Assembly: GCA_002733995.1 (NCBI GenBank)
Contig: NVXR01000002.1
Span: forward strand, 1-64,000
Origin: Desulfotalea sp.
GTDB taxonomy: Bacteria > Desulfobacterota > Desulfobulbia > Desulfobulbales > Desulfocapsaceae
DNA: 64,000 nt
Reading direction: 5' to 3'
Below the pieces are notes generated by a model. It was not told where the DNA came from. It saw only the letters and a list, made by a program, of their open reading frames with translations, and searched no databases. Positions 9,050 through 17,181 of this stretch are shown here, in pieces. Position numbers and translations under genes: made by a program. Positions within the stretch are counted from its first letter, which is position 1. Each line of letters begins with the position of its first letter.

Positions 9050-10609
9050 TTAACGAAGTCGATGCTCCTTTTTTAACTGTTTATACACCAAGGTAGAGAC
9101 ATGACGTATGACATTACTACGGGATTTCATCCAGCGACCATAGTCTGCGGGACGAGAGCGCCTTTCAATAATACCCACCAGTATATACGGAAACCTGCCC
9201 CCTGCTTTGGTTTTAGGAACAAGTATTCCCATATCACCACAGAGATGGGCGGTAGAACCCGTTTTATTATACACTAAGGTCCCTTTGGGGATGGGGGTGC
9301 CATTATATAGTCGATCACGTCCAGGCAAAGCCATTAAACGTCGTATCTCATTTCCATAGGGCAATTTTTTATGCCATAACGCTCTCAGAAACCGGACATA
9401 ATCTGAAGGTGCTGCACTGTTGAGATAGGTACGTCCCCCAGCTGGAATATACTCTTTGATTTCTGTTTTTTTGAAAATATGAGAATAGTATTTCTTTAGT
9501 ATAGCTTCACACTTTGCAGGTCCACCGACCTGGCGCATAACCCAGTTGGTGGCACTATTATTACTACGTTGAATCATGGCCGCCAATTTTCTTCTGCTTT
9601 TAGGACCGTATTTGAATTTACCTTGCTTTACTTGGTGAAAGAATGCGAGTGCCACAAAGGGCTTAATCATGCTGGCTGCCTGAAACGCCCGATCTGCGTT
9701 GATATCAACAATGGCCTTATCATTTTCAAGATCGTAAACCATCCAGCCCGTTGATTCATCTTTACCAATCTTGCCCTTACGCCTGAGTTTATTGATATAA
9801 TCCTCGATGGATTTTTCAAAACCTGCATAATCAGCTGATTTTGCAATGGACTTTTTCTTTTGTTTTCTCTTCTTCGTACTTACAAAGGATCCTTTCTTAG
9901 GCGTCTTAAGTCTCGAGATAATAACTGTTTTTTTAACAACAGCCCTCTCAACTGCCCGATCATTTATCAGGCTAGATTCACCATATACAGTAGGATTATT
10001 GTTTTCCTTCGCCACAGAAACGGCAATTCTTTTAGAACGTAATAACTTCCCCTGCTTACGAGCCACAAGAGTGGTTTCCCTCTTGCTTCCACGCAGCCGG
10101 TATATCAACTTATAATTCCCATAAGCAGTCTTCTCAATAAACAGATTTTGCTTAACCTTTTCACCAAGAATCATGTAGAGCTTGTCATATCTTTTCTTGA
10201 GAGGACCAATATTGGGCCCCATGCCATAACTTACATTATAGAGTAAATGAAAGTTCTGATCCTTTGTTGCATATGGTTCATCAAAGCCTGCTATGTTAAG
10301 TAATTCGGCATGTTGAATAAGAGTACGACTCACGGTTCTGGCACTATCATTACCATCATAAATCAGGGCGTATTCCTTTCCTCTCCCTACAACTTTCAAC
10401 TTTCTTTGTATCTTTTCATCAAAGACTGATTCCAGTTCTTCTTTGTAATCGAGAACCCTCTCCAAATCAGTTGTCAGTAAATATATAATATCATAAAGAT
10501 CCCTTTTCTTAGCCCATACATCGCTAGGCTGAGAAAGGTTCACCAGTAGACAAATTAATACTGGTAGAAAAAAAAAGCACCGATGGGAGAGCTGTAGCGA
10601 CAACTTCAT
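9050..10609 (-). CDS. Exported serine hydrolase with class A beta-lactamase-like fold
   Basis: A signal peptide (about residues 1-33, hydrophobic CFFFLPVLICLLVNL) precedes a basic N-terminal region of about 240 residues with no recognised domain. A penicillin-recognising C-terminal domain follows (about 270-515) with SMIK as the SxxK active-site motif, SNN in place of SDN, and KTG in YNKTGSTAHLCGD. The omega loop of true class A enzymes (ExxLN) here reads RTYLN, so the general base Glu166 is absent. That argues against efficient beta-lactam hydrolysis and for a peptidoglycan-related or slowly acylating role. Single leftward gene. Confidence 0.8.
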   Translation of the reverse strand: MKLSLQLSHRCFFFLPVLICLLVNLSQPSDVWAKKRDLYDIIYLLTTDLERVLDYKEELESVFDEKIQRKLKVVGRGKEYALIYDGNDSARTVSRTLIQHAELLNIAGFDEPYATKDQNFHLLYNVSYGMGPNIGPLKKRYDKLYMILGEKVKQNLFIEKTAYGNYKLIYRLRGSKRETTLVARKQGKLLRSKRIAVSVAKENNNPTVYGESSLINDRAVERAVVKKTVIISRLKTPKKGSFVSTKKRKQKKKSIAKSADYAGFEKSIEDYINKLRRKGKIGKDESTGWMVYDLENDKAIVDINADRAFQAASMIKPFVALAFFHQVKQGKFKYGPKSRRKLAAMIQRSNNSATNWVMRQVGGPAKCEAILKKYYSHIFKKTEIKEYIPAGGRTYLNSAAPSDYVRFLRALWHKKLPYGNEIRRLMALPGRDRLYNGTPIPKGTLVYNKTGSTAHLCGDMGILVPKTKAGGRFPYILVGIIERRSRPADYGRWMKSRSNVIRHVSTLVYKQLKKEHRLR

Positions 10610-11175
10610 AAGCGAGTCTAAACGACCTCATAGTAGAGATATATGTATTCAACAGTCGATGAATTGCAGGAACCACAAAATCATTTTTTACTCAGCTTGC
10701 TATACAAGCACAAGCGTGACTTTAAAGTCAAATAAGATACCGTTTTTTTTAATAAAAATAATTTATCTGTTTGCATCAAATAGATCCTCAACAGAACTAA
10801 TGCCACAAACAGTAGCCATTGTTTATAACATCGACTGAAAATAGTTGCAGACAAAACAGCTAAAAAAGCACAAATCGTTACCAGATAAACACCAGAAAGC
10901 ACGACAAAGTCGTATCATTGCTTGTCATTCATTTGGAGATCTTCTTATCTAGAACAACTTTTTCCAAATTTCCTCTGTTAAAAACGGCAGTTTTCTATTA
11001 TATTTCGGGCCTCATTGAAATCAGTATAGACACACATACGTCACATTTTGTTCATGTTTTCCATATAGAAAAAACATTTGATGCCTAAAACGCTCGAACA
11101 AACCTGCTGTGGCACCACACATATTGCGCTGACAAGATGCACTCCACATATCGAGTGCTGTCACAGGGAGAACCA
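10610..11175. other. Intergenic region upstream of glyA
   Basis: About 570 bases between the divergent beta-lactamase-fold gene and glyA. A hydrophobic 73-codon leftward frame (10681-10902, GTG start) has no ribosome-binding site and is not called. The 13-bp palindrome ACGACAAAGTCGT lies at about 10901-10913. The glyA-proximal end carries the small hairpin listed separately. I recognise no known riboswitch. Confidence 0.5.
11139..11170 (+). promoter_or_regulatory. Hairpin and ribosome-binding site before glyA
   Basis: A 6-bp stem GCACTC/GAGTGC (11139-11144, 11153-11158) with an 8-base loop ends 7 bases before the glyA ribosome-binding site GGGAG (11166-11170). The GGGAG decides the start at 11176. 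A regulatory role for the hairpin is possible but unsupported. Confidence 0.35.
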
Positions 11176-12423
11176 ATGCATAGCATGAAGAATAATGATC
11201 CAGAAATACACTCACTAATCCAACAGGAAGAACAACGTCAGGCAAAAAAAATCCGCCTGATTGCCTCGGAGAACTATGTTTCAAAAGCTATACTCGAAGC
11301 AAGCGGTTCCATACTCACCAACAAATATTCTGAAGGCTATGCTGGCAAGAGATATTATGAAGGTCAGCAGATTGTTGATCAAATTGAGGAACTTGCAATC
11401 AAGCGGGCGAAAGATCTCTTTGGTGCTGAACATGTAAATGTGCAGCCATACTCAGGATCTCCGGCTAACATGGCGGTATATCTTGCATTTCTAAAACCTG
11501 GTGACACGATTCTAGGAATGGCCCTCCCCCACGGAGGCCACCTCACCCACGGGGCTAAAGTTAGTATTTCCGGAAAATATTTCGATGCCCAATCCTATGA
11601 GCTCGACCGGGAAACCGGCAGACTTAACTACGATGCAATACGGCAAAAGGCTAAGGACGTTAAACCAAAAATCATCATTGCCGGCCATTCTGCCTACCCA
11701 AGAATCCCTGATTTTAAAATATTTAGAGAAATTGCGGACGAAGTTGGTGCATTGCTTATGGTGGACATGGCACATTTCGCTGGCCTTGTGGCAGGTGGTG
11801 TTCATCCGTCTCCAGTGCCCTATGCCGATGTGGTCACCACAACAACCCATAAATCACTTCGTGGACCACGAGGGGCAATGATTCTTTGCAAACAAAAGCA
11901 TGCTGCCGCTATTGATAAGGCTGTTTTCCCTGGGGTTCAAGGCGGTCCTCACGATAGCACGACGGCTGCGATTGCCGTAGCGCTCAAAGAGGCCTCTTCT
12001 GATTCTTTTAAAGATTACGCGGCTCAAGTCGTCAAGAATGCAAGTGTTTTGGCGACATCACTTATGGAAAAAGGATTTCACCTGATCACTGAAGGCACCG
12101 AGAACCATCTTCTCCTCGTTGACCTCACCAATAAAGGCTTATCCGGCAAACAAGCTGCTAAAGCACTTGATAAAGCAGGTATCGTTATGAACTGCAATGC
12201 CGTTCCCTACGATACAAGAAAGCCGTTTGACCCCAGTGGCATCCGTATGGGTACACCGGCGATTACCTCTAGAGGCTTTAAGGAAAAAGAAATTATCCAG
12301 GTAAGCGAATTTATTGATCAGGTTGTACATAATTTTGAAGATGAGCAGTTTCTTCAACAAACCGCAGAAAAGGTAGAAAAGCTCTGCAGTGCATTTCCTG
12401 CTCCTGGACTTGAACATCTGTAA
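11176..12423 (+). CDS. glyA: Serine hydroxymethyltransferase
   Basis: PLP enzyme that interconverts serine and glycine while charging tetrahydrofolate with a one-carbon unit in the cytoplasm. All family signatures are present: IRLIASENY, the YAGKRYYEGQ loop, VNVQPYSGSPAN, MVDMAHFAGL and the PLP-binding lysine in TTTTHKSLRGPRG (about Lys226). The length of 415 residues is normal. The frame is open from 11137, but the ATG at 11176 follows GGGAG by 5 bases and is preferred. It is monocistronic, ending in a strong terminator. Confidence 0.98.
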   Translation: MHSMKNNDPEIHSLIQQEEQRQAKKIRLIASENYVSKAILEASGSILTNKYSEGYAGKRYYEGQQIVDQIEELAIKRAKDLFGAEHVNVQPYSGSPANMAVYLAFLKPGDTILGMALPHGGHLTHGAKVSISGKYFDAQSYELDRETGRLNYDAIRQKAKDVKPKIIIAGHSAYPRIPDFKIFREIADEVGALLMVDMAHFAGLVAGGVHPSPVPYADVVTTTTHKSLRGPRGAMILCKQKHAAAIDKAVFPGVQGGPHDSTTAAIAVALKEASSDSFKDYAAQVVKNASVLATSLMEKGFHLITEGTENHLLLVDLTNKGLSGKQAAKALDKAGIVMNCNAVPYDTRKPFDPSGIRMGTPAITSRGFKEKEIIQVSEFIDQVVHNFEDEQFLQQTAEKVEKLCSAFPAPGLEHL

Positions 12424-12435
12424 GCTGTTTGTCAT

Positions 12436-12459
12436 AAAGCCTCCTGTTCGGAGGCTTTT
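12436..12459 (+). terminator. Rho-independent terminator of glyA
   Basis: The 9-bp perfect stem AAAGCCTCC / GGAGGCTTT (12436-12444 and 12450-12458) with loop TGTTC starts 12 bases after the glyA stop codon and is followed by a short T run. Confidence 0.85.
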
Positions 12460-12571
12460 AACGGTCCACAAAGTTGAATTCCGTATGAAATTTTCTAAAA
12501 ATACAGGCCAAACACAACCTGATCAAGAATTACAGTTCACAACTGTTACAAACAAGTAGTGGACAATACAA

Positions 12572-13474
12572 TCAACTCGATGTCATTTTAATTCTCAAAG
12601 CTACTCCTGATAACAAAACTTCAACTATAAAATAAATAATTCTATTTACAGCTGCCAGTAATATCGCCTCATTAGAACCAACATAAGGCGACAAGGCAAA
12701 AACTAGGATAGCCTCTCGAATTCCGAGACCAGCCGGCGCGAAAGGAACAACAAATCCTGAAATATAGGCGAAGCAGTAAATACCAACAACATAAAAAAAC
12801 GGTGGCACTGTCGATGCGAAAGGAAGGACTGTAATCCACAGCGATGCTCCAAGAAAAAACCAGGTGAGAGCTAACACCGGGAGAGCAATTAACGGTGGCG
12901 ACAGCTGTACAATCCAGTATGACAGTTTACAGTTTTTAAATAATACAATGCCTACTGTTAGTATCACCAAAAGAATAATAGCAATCAACCAACTCAAATG
13001 AAATGGCGTAGTATAATTTATTAGAGATGAATAAATAAACTCAGGGCCATTCAAAAGAAGTAAAACTATTGCAAGTATACAGGCTGACGCACTCACCCAA
13101 ATATGTTCAGCCAACATTGAATCACGAATCGCAGCTGATGAAATCCCCTGTTCATGCAAGACACTGATGCGCCCAACAAACTGCCAAATTGAACCAGGAA
13201 TATATTTCCCCATTTGCGTTAAATTATACACCCGAAAGCAATCTAAGAAGTTAAACTGTATTGCAAATTGGCGCACTGCAAGACACATATTTTTAACCAA
13301 GCATAGCTTAGCAGAAATGACCAAGACGGTCGCAGCCAGTAACACCCACAGAGACAGAGAACCCAACATCTCTATGATTAAAACTCTTTTATTTATCGCG
13401 TAAAAAAAGATAAAAGCTAAAATAGAAAATATCCATAACCATTTAGCAATATTTCTGATCAGATTCCAGTTCAT
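12572..13474 (-). CDS. Flippase-like / lysylphosphatidylglycerol synthase TM-region protein
   Basis: A 300-residue integral membrane protein with about 8 helices. It resembles the UPF0104/AglD-like family (membrane half of MprF) often found in polysaccharide clusters. Typical segments are FRVYNLTQMGKYIPGSIWQFVGR near residue 90 and FAPAGLGIREAILVFAL near residue 245. Such proteins are thought to move or modify lipid-linked sugars; the exact activity is not established. Its ATG overlaps the stop of the pyruvyl transferase gene (ATGA), so the two are translationally coupled. It is the last gene of the polysaccharide locus. Confidence 0.82.
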   Translation of the reverse strand: MNWNLIRNIAKWLWIFSILAFIFFYAINKRVLIIEMLGSLSLWVLLAATVLVISAKLCLVKNMCLAVRQFAIQFNFLDCFRVYNLTQMGKYIPGSIWQFVGRISVLHEQGISSAAIRDSMLAEHIWVSASACILAIVLLLLNGPEFIYSSLINYTTPFHLSWLIAIILLVILTVGIVLFKNCKLSYWIVQLSPPLIALPVLALTWFFLGASLWITVLPFASTVPPFFYVVGIYCFAYISGFVVPFAPAGLGIREAILVFALSPYVGSNEAILLAAVNRIIYFIVEVLLSGVALRIKMTSS

Positions 13475-14742
13475 GACTCATTCTCTACTAGTTCAAGAAC
13501 GTATTGAATCTGACGGATGGACATTTGTTTTACGCATGGTAGCTCGGCAGCAATTTGATCAGAGCGAAGCTTACGCTCAGCTAACAGCTGTTCTATACAA
13601 GCAATGATTGGTTCAACGCTCCCATCTTTATAATCCAAGACCATATCTTGTTGAGAAAAACATTCCATTACTTCAAGGTATTTATGACTCCAGCCAACAA
13701 CCATGACAGGTATACTTGACGCTAAAGCGGCTACCATAGCATGAAAGCGTGAGACGGAATGCACATCACAATTCTTAACAATACAATGAATCTGCTTGGC
13801 ATTAAGCGAACCAGTGAAAGCCAGCACATTTCGTTTTGTTTCAGAGTCAAGACCCTGAAGAATACTGTCTAATAGTGGTAAATCATTATTGTGAGTCTTA
13901 TCCATATCTTCACCACGGGTCGCATTAGGATACAAAGCAACAGAATACCCTCGATCAACCAACTCAGCGATAAGCTCTTGCATTCGTAAAATATAATCTC
14001 CCCCAGTTGCCTCGGAACGAACTGCGACCACTATACTGGGACAGACTCCGATAATGCACTTACCAGATTTACGATATTGTTGAAGTTCATATAATGTCTC
14101 ATCAAATTCAGAACCTGGTGCACTAAGGCTAAATTCACCCTCAAAAAGGAAAGCGATGTCGTCCGCACGCTGATAATTTACTTTTTCCCCAAACAAAGTC
14201 TGTAAATGTGAGTTCGTTTTTTCACCACGTGTAAATATCTGCCGACATCGTCCAAGAAACACCTTCGCTATTATTCGATTTACTAAATTTGTAAAAGGCC
14301 CCATAGCCTGCGCAAATTTAATAACTGGCACTCCAAGAAGCAACGCTGGTAATATAGTCGCCACATTAAAAGGTAGAAATTTTTCACGACCATCAATAAA
14401 TGAAACCCCTGCTAAACAAACTAGAGCACTTGATGAAGCTAGAGCTTGCACAGACTGTGGAAGCAACTTTTGTAAAAAGGTTAATCGCAGAACTTGCAAT
14501 AACTTATGTAATATTGAGCACGGAAGCAAAACCAGAACGAGATACATGGGTGTTGAAGAATATATAGATATCAGGCTATCATCTACCAACTTGCGATCAC
14601 GCTCTGGGTAATAACTAAAAATATTGAATGCCATATCGCCGCTACTGTGACTCGTTCGCAGTTTAGCAATTGTTGTAGTGAGCATAGCTTCTGCACCACG
14701 GTTTCCTTCGAACGTTGCACCGATAATTGAGATAGATTTCAT
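13471..14742 (-). CDS. Polysaccharide pyruvyl transferase family protein
   Basis: Family of enzymes that transfer pyruvate from phosphoenolpyruvate to hydroxyls of surface sugars as a ketal. Supporting features are the N-terminal IGATFEGNRGAEAML glycine-rich motif, VIKFAQAMGPFTN in the middle, FTRGEKTNSHLQ, and a GT-B-like C-terminal half with VSRFHAMVAALASSIPVMVVGW. The length of 423 residues fits. Its start overlaps the stop of the FrhB-like gene by one base (TAATG). This pairing with an FrhB-like protein recurs in exopolysaccharide clusters. Confidence 0.88.
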   Translation of the reverse strand: MKSISIIGATFEGNRGAEAMLTTTIAKLRTSHSSGDMAFNIFSYYPERDRKLVDDSLISIYSSTPMYLVLVLLPCSILHKLLQVLRLTFLQKLLPQSVQALASSSALVCLAGVSFIDGREKFLPFNVATILPALLLGVPVIKFAQAMGPFTNLVNRIIAKVFLGRCRQIFTRGEKTNSHLQTLFGEKVNYQRADDIAFLFEGEFSLSAPGSEFDETLYELQQYRKSGKCIIGVCPSIVVAVRSEATGGDYILRMQELIAELVDRGYSVALYPNATRGEDMDKTHNNDLPLLDSILQGLDSETKRNVLAFTGSLNAKQIHCIVKNCDVHSVSRFHAMVAALASSIPVMVVGWSHKYLEVMECFSQQDMVLDYKDGSVEPIIACIEQLLAERKLRSDQIAAELPCVKQMSIRQIQYVLELVENES

Positions 14743-15848
14743 TATAATGACTCAAGAGCTTTTTTGAAGTAAAGATACAACTTGAGAATTGGCCGGGGAG
14801 TGCCGAAAATCACCTTTTCCCCCCACGCCTTCTCGCTTAAACACATATTCCCAACAGTTATCAACGCATTTAGATACTCATGCCACGCAACTTCCTGTTT
14901 CACAGTATCTTTAATATGAACCCCAAACAATCGACCAGCCTTGTGGCGTGCTGAAACATTATAATGGGAAGGACCAATCCGAGATTGGCCATCCATAATC
15001 TCGCGAATTTCAATTTTCGAGCTATCAATAGCATTAGCGGCTAACGCAATATCATGCATACGAATCCCTGCGTCCTTTCTGACGATCACACCGGTATGCT
15101 TAATAGGGCTACTTCGCAATCGAAATAGCCAAACATCGCCGACTGACATATCCGCATCATAACCATAATGGTCATTGCAGCTCATGCACTTTCGCTGACA
15201 GAAAAAAAACAAGTTTTGGTAATCATTAAAATATTTTGTTGGTTTTGATTTAACAGTCCCATCATCGAACACCGCCTCTAATTGACCACGCCAATTACCA
15301 ACACGAAAGCGGTAATCGACTATCTGCTTTTGAGACTCTCGTTCAATGCGGGCAGTAATTTCATCTATGAGTGCGATCCGAGAATTATGTCCACAAAAGA
15401 GTGCTATTGTGAAGACAATCTTATTAGCTATATCAACATACTTATTACAAAAACGTTTTAACGCAGTTATATCGCATGGCAAGCCAACTATTGCAAGACG
15501 ACCTTCAAACCCTCGAATCAATGGGAGGACTTCTGCAAGGAATTTCGCCTCCACATACTTGCTCCCCCGTGCAGCGAGTATATCTTCTACTGTTGTCGCA
15601 ATGAAAAATCGCGCACGCACACGCCCTTTACGTACTGATGTTTTACAAACAATTACACCTTCAAAATCACCACTTTTAAGTCCTTGAATGAGAAGTGAAG
15701 TCGTAGTACCACCCGACGCAGATTTTTCTCTTACACTAACATCAGTAGAATGCGTAATAAATGCATCCTGATATTCACCAACATAATTAAGAACAGCTTC
15801 ATCTGTCCATTTTTTTTTGAGACATTTGTCTAACAATTTACCAATCAT
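14742..15848 (-). CDS. FrhB/FdhB-like (coenzyme F420 hydrogenase beta-subunit type) protein
   Basis: Resembles the beta subunit of F420-reducing hydrogenase/dehydrogenase: SASGGTTTSLL near residue 50, LAIVGLPCDITALKRF near 130, and a C-terminal cysteine cluster CQRKCMSC with SVGDVW. In true FrhB these regions carry flavin and iron-sulfur centres. In polysaccharide clusters such proteins sit beside pyruvyl transferases and their role is uncertain. The frame is open to 15944, but that would overlap the GT2 gene by 80 bases; the ATG at 15848 leaves a 16-base gap. The AT-rich upstream sequence has no strong ribosome-binding site. Confidence 0.83.
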   Translation of the reverse strand: MIGKLLDKCLKKKWTDEAVLNYVGEYQDAFITHSTDVSVREKSASGGTTTSLLIQGLKSGDFEGVIVCKTSVRKGRVRARFFIATTVEDILAARGSKYVEAKFLAEVLPLIRGFEGRLAIVGLPCDITALKRFCNKYVDIANKIVFTIALFCGHNSRIALIDEITARIERESQKQIVDYRFRVGNWRGQLEAVFDDGTVKSKPTKYFNDYQNLFFFCQRKCMSCNDHYGYDADMSVGDVWLFRLRSSPIKHTGVIVRKDAGIRMHDIALAANAIDSSKIEIREIMDGQSRIGPSHYNVSARHKAGRLFGVHIKDTVKQEVAWHEYLNALITVGNMCLSEKAWGEKVIFGTPRPILKLYLYFKKALESL

Positions 15849-15864
15849 ATTTATACCATTAGAG

Positions 15865-16797
15865 CTATTCTTGATTTCGTGTCCTGAACCGTATATCTTC
15901 AAGCAATTTTCGATTTGCCGCCAGTAAATCCGCGACAAATGCAATGAGAAAAGTCTGAAAACCTATGCCAAGCAAAAGGCCTGCAAGAATCAATGATTGA
16001 ATATGACCGTCACCATCGCCCTGCAAATAATACCAAAGAAATCTTAATCCGATTATAAAACCTGCACTTGTCAGTAATGCTCCTATGGTCCCAAAGAAGC
16101 AAAACGGCCGATAAATGATAAAGATACGCACAATAGTAACAACACTTCGTTTAATATAAGATGGGATACTTTTTAATAGACGCGACGGTCGCAAGTCTTC
16201 ATTTACCCTTATTGGCACCGAAGTAATTGCCATATTTTTCTGTCCGGCCTGAATAATAGTTTCCAATGTATATGTGTAATCGCTGAACACCATCAAACGC
16301 TGGGCAGCGGAACGACTTATTGCACGAAAACCACTAGGGGCATCGGGGATATCAGTTTTACTTGCAACTCGTACTACCCAGCTCCCCAGTCTCTGCAATT
16401 GTTTCTTAACTAGAGAAAAGTGCTCAATAGTTTCTATTGGCCGTGTACCAACGACGATCTCAGCACTATGCTCCAAAATAGGTATAGTTAAGGCTGGGAT
16501 GTCATTTGCGTTGTATTGATTGTCAGCATCAGTGTTAACAATCACATCAGCCCCTAATTTCAAACAGGATTCTAAACCCGTCATAAAACCACGCGCTAAT
16601 CCTTGGTTTCTTGTGTGCCGTACTACGTGATCGATACCATTATTCTGGGCAACTTTAATTGTTTCATCCGTACTTCCATCATCAATTATGAGCCACTCGA
16701 CTGTATCAAACCCAGGCACCTCTCGCGGAAGATCTTTCAGAGTAATAGCAAGAGTATCCGCCTCATTAAAACAGGGGATTTGAATAATTAGTTTCAT
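15865..16797 (-). CDS. GT2 glycosyltransferase with C-terminal membrane helices
   Basis: A GT-A fold (about residues 1-215: IIQIPCFNEADTL, WLIIDDGSTDET, NTDADNQY as the DXD-type metal site) followed by two C-terminal membrane helices (about 235-260 and 270-300). This layout is typical of polyprenyl-phosphate glycosyltransferases such as dolichyl/undecaprenyl-phosphate mannosyl- or glucosyltransferases, which load a carrier lipid for later GT-C enzymes. AAAGGA 6 bases before the ATG supports the start. First gene of the sub-block GT2, FrhB-like, pyruvyl transferase, flippase-like. Confidence 0.9.
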   Translation of the reverse strand: MKLIIQIPCFNEADTLAITLKDLPREVPGFDTVEWLIIDDGSTDETIKVAQNNGIDHVVRHTRNQGLARGFMTGLESCLKLGADVIVNTDADNQYNANDIPALTIPILEHSAEIVVGTRPIETIEHFSLVKKQLQRLGSWVVRVASKTDIPDAPSGFRAISRSAAQRLMVFSDYTYTLETIIQAGQKNMAITSVPIRVNEDLRPSRLLKSIPSYIKRSVVTIVRIFIIYRPFCFFGTIGALLTSAGFIIGLRFLWYYLQGDGDGHIQSLILAGLLLGIGFQTFLIAFVADLLAANRKLLEDIRFRTRNQE

Positions 16798-17181
16798 ATT
16801 AGATCCTTTATATACTTACATGTATACACATACTCTTATTCTGCAGGCAATTAGATCATTTATGATTTTGCCTAAAAATATTAGAAAGATGTAGTTTAAA
16901 TACATCAATAATTACGCTTGATTGTTCTAATGCCGGCCGTGTTGATACTGTATTGCAGGAATAATATACTAGAAACAGCACCCCCAACCAGAGATGTATT
17001 AATCTCTCCAGCAGAAATACTAGTTCTCACAAGAAGCGGCTTCATCAATTATATGAAGTTCAAACTGTGAATAACCGGGTAATCAAACCGTCTTCGTTAC
17101 AAATTAGACAAAACGATTTATATTGTTTTTTAAAAAGTAAAATCCTACTATGAAGTTTTATTCCCTGAAATGTATGGCTAT
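16798..17181. other. Intergenic region with degenerate 20-bp repeat
   Basis: An AT-rich gap of 384 bases with no plausible gene. It contains one copy (17073-17092) of a 20-bp sequence repeated with 4 mismatches at 19512-19531, on the other side of the next gene. Confidence 0.5.
17073..17092 (+). repeat. Degenerate direct repeat, copy 1
   Basis: AACCGGGTAATCAAACCGTC matches 16 of 20 bases of the copy at 19512-19531 in the same orientation. The two copies flank the polytopic membrane protein gene. It may be a trace of an insertion event or a shared regulatory sequence. Confidence 0.35.

Noticed and set aside
10681..10902. 73-codon hydrophobic leftward frame upstream of glyA
   Set aside because: GTG start without ribosome-binding site, no recognisable family, and the sequence is plain AT-rich DNA; hydrophobic frames arise easily from it.
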